Shown here piece by piece: positions 7,871 to 10,717 of a stretch of 10,717 bases of DNA. The stretch lies in contig JAQUCQ010000084.1 in the NCBI GenBank assembly GCA_028686145.1, forward strand, positions 1-10,717, read 5' to 3'. The position numbers and the translations under genes are program-made. Within the stretch, counting starts at the first letter, position 1. The number at the start of each line of letters is the position of its first letter. The DNA is from Desulfuromonadaceae bacterium (GTDB taxonomy: Bacteria; Desulfobacterota; Desulfuromonadia; Geobacterales; Pseudopelobacteraceae). The notes beneath the pieces were generated by a model, which made no database searches, had not been told where the DNA came from, and was given only the letters and a program-made list of their open reading frames with translations.

Positions 7871-7914
7871 CGTTACAGCGTCGTTATGCCTTCATGTCGT
7901 TAAAATGAACGTTA
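7871..7914. repeat. Four CGTTA repeats upstream of the double-cubane operon
   Basis: CGTTA begins at 7871, 7882, 7898 and 7910, all in one orientation; three copies extend to TCGTTA. They occupy bases 30-73 before the start codon of the 6702-7841 gene, where promoter and operator sequences should be. Spacings of 11, 16 and 12 bases are near but not exactly helical multiples. Function as a protein-binding array is inferred. I could not place a convincing -35/-10 pair here. Confidence 0.3.
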
Positions 7915-7962
7915 ATCTCATGGGAACGATTGCCAAAATCTGCGATACATAATCAGGAACCC

Positions 7963-8724
7963 TTACTTTTCAACCGGCAATCCCGCCTCTTTCCACTCAG
8001 CAAAAAGGGTCTGATATATGTGGGGGTAGGCAAGCCCCACAAGCTTCTTGTAGCCAAGATAACTGCGGCTGCCTGTATTACAGTAAACAATGATCTTTTT
8101 CTCTTTGGGAAGTTTCTCCGACAGCGCTGCCAGCTTTTCCGTCGGCATGTTGACAGCAGAGGGAATATGCCCCTCGGCAAACTCCATGTCGTCGCGTACG
8201 TCCACCAGCACGTAGTCGCCTTTTGCAGACTTGATAAGGGCGGCCAACTCTGCGGGTTTTAACTTTGAAGTCTCGATTTTTTTACCGTAGCCGGGTCCTT
8301 TCACGAGGGGAAGATCACGCTCCTCCCATACAGGAATTCCCTCGCTATAAATCACAAAGTTTGAATACCCCATAAGCTCCAATTTAGCCGCGACTCTCTT
8401 GCTCTTGCCGCACTTGATACCGTTGCAGTAGAGCACCAGTAGAGCATTTTTATCAACCGGCAACTGTGCTACTGCCTTTTCGATTCCCTTTTCCGGCACG
8501 TTGATGGCGTTGTGGAGATGAGCCACGGTGTACTCTTCCGGAGTCCGGGCATCAATGATAGCCATGGAGGTCGTTGTATCCATCATATTCTTCAGTTGAT
8601 CGGTAGTGATAGAGTGATACGTGGTTTCGGCAGCCACAGCCGGAAGGCAGGCTAACAGTACCAGCAGTGCAGATAGCAACAGTCTAAAGAAAGGGGAGAT
8701 CGCCTGTTTCAGAAATAAGTACAT
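7963..8724 (-). CDS. Exported protein with two rhodanese (sulfurtransferase) domains
   Basis: 253 residues. The N-terminus (1-32) is a Sec signal peptide: a positive residue, a hydrophobic core about 13-30, and a likely AVAA|E signal peptidase I site; LLAC at 23-26 could instead be a poor lipobox. Domain 1 (about 37-137) has DARTPEEY and the loop CNGIKCGKS with Cys100 as presumed persulfide-forming residue plus Cys105. Domain 2 (about 155-250) has DVRDDMEFAEGHIPSAVN and the six-residue loop CNTGSR with Cys215. Both active-site cysteines are present, unlike many tandem rhodaneses where one domain is inactive. It likely moves sulfane sulfur in the periplasm. GGAGG precedes the ATG by 6 bases, and the first 16 bases overlap the end of the upstream gene, so the two are translationally linked. 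Confidence 0.9.
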   Translation of the reverse strand: MYLFLKQAISPFFRLLLSALLVLLACLPAVAAETTYHSITTDQLKNMMDTTTSMAIIDARTPEEYTVAHLHNAINVPEKGIEKAVAQLPVDKNALLVLYCNGIKCGKSKRVAAKLELMGYSNFVIYSEGIPVWEERDLPLVKGPGYGKKIETSKLKPAELAALIKSAKGDYVLVDVRDDMEFAEGHIPSAVNMPTEKLAALSEKLPKEKKIIVYCNTGSRSYLGYKKLVGLAYPHIYQTLFAEWKEAGLPVEK

Positions 8725-9266
8725 TGTATTCCTCCATTGTCGGGTTGATGTACATAGTTGATGTGCCGCCTGCTATGAACTTTTTTTGGGCGCTTGAATA
8801 CAAGACCTGTCCCCTGGCTTCTGGAATCGTAAGATGGCTGACATAATTCAAGTTGCTGTTCAAGCCAGGAGCACATTTCCCTAAAAACGGTTATGTCACT
8901 GATAGCAGCGAGATTGCGCAGATCGATGACAATTCCGGTCTTCCGCTGCATCAGGAATTCCATATCCCACACTTCGCAGGATACCAGCACTCCGGAGCGG
9001 TAGCTGATCTTGCAGGGATTATATAAATGCAGGTGCTTCTTGAAATATGTCATCTTCGCGACACAGAGATCGTAAAAACTGAAAACCAGTTCGACAATGT
9101 GACAATTCTTCATCGCCCGATGGGTCAAATAGGGGTGATCAGGTTTGTTGGCGAACTGCCGAACCCAGTAAACACGATTGTTGATTTTTTTGGCTACCAG
9201 ACGATATTTGTCCAGCAGCTTAACCTTGTCATCCGACAGTTCCCCCTTGATTTTCTCCTGCCACAT
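8709..9266 (-). CDS. Unrecognised cysteine-containing cytoplasmic protein
   Basis: I do not recognise this 185-residue protein. The start at 9266 is chosen for GGAGG 5 bases upstream; an in-frame ATG at 9323 lies inside a terminator hairpin and is unlikely. There is no signal peptide or membrane helix. The N-terminal half is basic and aromatic-rich, with segments such as RVYWVRQFANKPDHPYL. A middle part (about 90-140) looks like an alternating beta/alpha fold (GIVIDLRNLAAISDITVFREMCSWLEQQL), and the tail from about 143 is polar and basic. Seven cysteines lie at 55, 68, 85, 97, 132, 142 and 182, without a tight CxxC pair. Its 3' end overlaps the rhodanese start by 16 bases, suggesting a shared process, perhaps sulfur or redox handling, but this is association only. 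Confidence 0.78.
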   Translation of the reverse strand: MWQEKIKGELSDDKVKLLDKYRLVAKKINNRVYWVRQFANKPDHPYLTHRAMKNCHIVELVFSFYDLCVAKMTYFKKHLHLYNPCKISYRSGVLVSCEVWDMEFLMQRKTGIVIDLRNLAAISDITVFREMCSWLEQQLELCQPSYDSRSQGTGLVFKRPKKVHSRRHINYVHQPDNGGIQCTYF

Positions 9267-9297
9267 GGCCACCTCCTGTATTTCTGAACAGTACAGT

Positions 9298-9330
9298 AAA
9301 GAAAAAAACCCGAACCGCCACACGGCTCGG
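9298..9330 (-). terminator. Intrinsic terminator in the leader of the 8709-9266 gene (possible attenuator)
   Basis: On the minus strand an 8-bp stem (9323-9330 with 9310-9317, one G-U pair), a 5-base loop, one G, then seven U (9302-9308). On the plus strand the G-U pair becomes an A-C mismatch and no U run follows, so it is specific to minus-strand RNA. It ends 35 bases before the ATG of the downstream gene, and no minus-strand gene lies upstream for it to terminate. That makes an attenuator or riboswitch expression platform the natural reading. Confidence 0.75.
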
Positions 9331-9338
9331 CAAAGAGA

Positions 9339-9348
9339 AATTGCAATT
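9339..9348. repeat. Perfect palindrome AATTGCAATT in the leader
   Basis: A 10-bp self-complementary sequence just upstream of the terminator stem. CCGT and ACGG (minus strand, about 9352-9363) form another small hairpin beside it. It could be an operator half-site arrangement or part of the leader RNA fold; I cannot match it to a known riboswitch. Confidence 0.25.
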
Positions 9349-9808
9349 CCCGTTGGGACGGTTTCTGCAAAATCGTTGAAAAAGCCATCCCTTTCTTGTA
9401 GTTATATTTTCGTAAAATAAATCTGCATCAGCGGCACTTTTTATAAATGCGGAACAACACATGAGTAATGCTTTAAATTGTTTTACAAATTCATTATATC
9501 ACTATTTACGATAAGTCAAATTGATAATACAAATAGCAATCCATAACTTCATCGGCATTTCGGATAGAAGAACCACGTGCAACAGAGAGGATGATTTTGA
9601 AACAGTTACAATTTATGTTGTGGTGTATATTTCAGGAAAGTTCATCATTGCTTTTCCGTGGGATATTCGATTGTCAGAGAACTTTGTTTACGATGTTATG
9701 GCACCTATTTCCGTCCACGATGTAGTGGCACTCAACTGTTAATCTCTGTTTGAGGGGTTGAGGATGAAATCTCTGCCCTGCAGATAGCAGATTTTTGCAA
9801 TTGACTGT

Positions 9809-9838
9809 TTGACAAGTCTCCACTGATATTGCTATACC
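9809..9838 (+). promoter_or_regulatory. tetR promoter
   Basis: Perfect -35 TTGACA (9809-9814) and TATACC (9833-9838) separated by 18 bases, about 36 bases before the tetR start codon. The -10 box is the left part of the palindromic operator. Confidence 0.6.
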
Positions 9839-9852
9839 TACCGTTAGGTATA
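9833..9852. promoter_or_regulatory. Palindromic operator of the TetR regulator
   Basis: TATACCTACCGTTAGGTATA is a perfect 8-bp inverted repeat with a 4-base centre. It covers the -10 box and lies just ahead of tetR, the normal arrangement for autorepression in this family; size and symmetry suit a TetR dimer. A shorter palindrome GGTATATACC (9847-9856) overlaps its right arm. Confidence 0.75.
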
Positions 9853-9873
9853 TACCACCCTACAAGGATTCTC

Positions 9874-10479
9874 ATGTCCTCAACCACACATCAGCAGCAA
9901 CCATCCGTAGAAGCCCGCGAACGACTGCTTGGGGCGGCACTGGTGTTATTCACCCAGCAGGGTTATGCCGCCACGTCGGTGCGCGAAATCTGCTTGAAGG
10001 CCGGTGTAACCAAGCCCGTGCTGTATTACTATTTCAAAAGCAAGGAAGGGCTCTACCTGCAGTTGATGGAAGATTCCCATTCCCGGTTTGAAGCAATGCT
10101 GGCTGATCTGGGAAGCATTGGCGGCAGCATCCGCCAGCGCGTGATTCGCTTTTGTGAGAGTGTCTTCGATACCACCGTTCAGCAGCTGCCGTTGGTGCAA
10201 CTGATCTACTCCATCTACTACGGAACCCCACAGGGGGCGCCGCCGTTCGACCTTGAACAGTATTACGACCGAATGCTACTGGTGATCTCAACCCTGATAC
10301 AGGAGGGCATTGACGCCGGGGAAATCAGGGAGGGTAATGTGAATGACATGGTCTGGGCGTCGCTGGCGTGCATGAGCATCGCCATCGAGGAACAGTTGTG
10401 TCACTGCAACCCGCGCCTAGACCGCTCGGCCATGACCCGCATGCTGCATATTGTCTTTGATGGTTTGGCAGTTAGATGA
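9874..10479 (+). CDS. TetR/AcrR-family transcriptional regulator
   Basis: 201 residues from the ATG at 9874, which has AAGGA 5 bases upstream; the earlier in-frame TTG at 9829 lies inside the promoter and is rejected. Residues about 13-60 form the TetR helix-turn-helix: ARERLLGAALVLFTQQGY, then ATSVREICLKAGVTKPVLYYYFKSKEGLY. The C-terminal part (about 70-200) is the helical ligand-binding and dimer domain, too variable to name a ligand. The protein should bind the palindrome over its own -10 box and probably also controls the adaptor gene 73 bases downstream, as in TetR-controlled RND efflux operons. Small hydrophobic toxicants are typical inducers in the family, but none is indicated here. 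Confidence 0.92.
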   Translation: MSSTTHQQQPSVEARERLLGAALVLFTQQGYAATSVREICLKAGVTKPVLYYYFKSKEGLYLQLMEDSHSRFEAMLADLGSIGGSIRQRVIRFCESVFDTTVQQLPLVQLIYSIYYGTPQGAPPFDLEQYYDRMLLVISTLIQEGIDAGEIREGNVNDMVWASLACMSIAIEEQLCHCNPRLDRSAMTRMLHIVFDGLAVR

Positions 10480-10512
10480 AAAACGGATGTGCAGGAATAG
10501 ACGTTTTGAACG

Positions 10513-10527
10513 GGCCGCCGCGCGGCC
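10513..10527 (+). repeat. GC-rich hairpin between tetR and the adaptor gene
   Basis: GGCCGC, a 3-base loop CGC, then GCGGCC: a 6-bp stem of only G-C pairs in the 73-base gap. No U run follows, so it is not a standard intrinsic terminator. It may moderate read-through or RNA stability. Confidence 0.35.
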
Positions 10528-10552
10528 AGTTACTCTCATCAAGAGGTATGTA

Positions 10553-10717
10553 ATGAAACACACAGCAAGGATGGTTTTGGCGATTCTCGTATTCATGAGC
10601 ACGACTGCCTGCAGCAAGGGTGATGCAAAAAAAGCAGACAAGCAGACCGTCAAGCCGCCGGTCGCCGTAGAAACCGTAACTGCATCCGCTTCCGAACTGA
10701 TCGACGGAATAGAGGTC
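10553..10717 (+). CDS. Periplasmic adaptor (membrane fusion) lipoprotein of an efflux system, N-terminus only
   Basis: The frame is open from ATG 10553 to the window edge (55 codons), so the gene is cut off. AAGAGG lies 6 bases upstream. Residues about 1-20 form a lipoprotein-type signal peptide (KHTAR, then a hydrophobic core, ending in STTACSKG with Cys20 as the likely lipidated residue, though the -3 residue is Thr rather than Leu). A polar lysine-rich linker follows, then PPVAVETVTASASEL, the typical opening beta strand of HlyD/AcrA-type adaptors of RND pumps. Together with the preceding TetR gene this suggests the start of an adaptor-pump-outer-membrane operon. The call rests on the short N-terminus and context. 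Confidence 0.75.
   Translation, partial: MKHTARMVLAILVFMSTTACSKGDAKKADKQTVKPPVAVETVTASASELIDGIEV

Larger units (their letters stand above)
9267..9873. other. 607-base spacer between divergent genes
   Basis: AT-rich between about 9410 and 9540. It holds the leader terminator on the left and the tetR promoter/operator on the right. On the minus strand a TATAAC near 9400 could be a -10 box for the 9266 transcript but lacks a good -35. A plus-strand frame from 9521 to 9742 would encode 73 residues from a TTG without a ribosome site; I do not support it as a gene. I see nothing else identifiable between about 9420 and 9800. Confidence 0.5.

Noticed and set aside
7910..7945. Possible sigma-54 promoter (TTGGCA) before the double-cubane operon
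   Set aside because: On the minus strand the GG is not followed by GC at the required distance.
9310..9330. Resemblance of GAGCCG...CGGTTC to group II intron domain V
   Set aside because: Domain V is about 34 bases with a second stem and bulge; here the loop is only 5 bases and a U run follows, which fits a terminator. No intron reverse transcriptase is nearby.
9521..9742. 73-residue plus-strand frame with a TTG start
   Set aside because: No ribosome site, no recognisable domain, sits in an AT-rich spacer; a degraded gene cannot be excluded but nothing supports it.
9769..9797. Small CTGC/GCAG hairpin followed by ATTTTT
   Set aside because: The stem is only 4-5 bp with alternatives, and no supported plus-strand gene ends just upstream.

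Overview
The window looks like a chromosomal segment from a strictly anaerobic, iron-sulfur-rich deltaproteobacterium, most likely Geobacter-like (Desulfuromonadia). This is inferred from the gene mix: a short-type alpha-glucan phosphorylase, an HK4-like PAS histidine kinase with an AHQWRQPLN H-box, oxygen-sensitive double-cubane/2-hydroxyacyl-CoA dehydratase-type proteins with their ATP-driven activator, MobA, and a periplasmic rhodanese. No species can be named from the sequence alone. There are no rRNA, tRNA, CRISPR or recognisable mobile elements.

Layout. Bases 2-1417 (+) are the C-terminal half of an alpha-glucan phosphorylase that begins outside the window. It converges on an orphan membrane-bound PAS histidine kinase (1516-2931, -). 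A 313-base spacer follows, with an organised set of repeats around a possible kinase promoter, then a small multi-helix membrane protein (3245-3592, +). From about 3658 to 9266 all genes are on the minus strand. In transcription order they are: an unrecognised 185-residue protein (8709-9266) overlapping a secreted two-domain rhodanese (7963-8724); then two paralogous double-cubane-cluster/2-hydroxyacyl-CoA dehydratase-like proteins (6702-7841 and 5304-6599) followed after 5 bases by their BadF/HgdC/YjiL-type activator ATPase (4540-5298); then MobA (3658-4356). After a 607-base spacer between divergent genes, a TetR regulator (9874-10479, +) precedes the beginning of a lipoprotein-like periplasmic adaptor (10553 to the edge), the usual start of a TetR-controlled efflux operon.

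How the genes may work together. The most distinctive unit is the three-gene cluster at 4540-7841. The activator should hydrolyse ATP to push low-potential electrons onto the iron-sulfur clusters of the two larger proteins. Both paralogues keep the same eight cysteine motifs that I recall from E. coli YjiM, so both probably bind a cluster. The substrate cannot be read from the sequence. The best regulatory signals are an intrinsic terminator located inside the probable 5' leader of the 8709-9266/rhodanese pair (a candidate attenuator), a perfect 8+4+8 palindrome over the -10 region of the tetR promoter (likely autoregulation), four CGTTA repeats upstream of the double-cubane operon, and tandem 10-mers plus a 12-bp inverted repeat around the kinase promoter.
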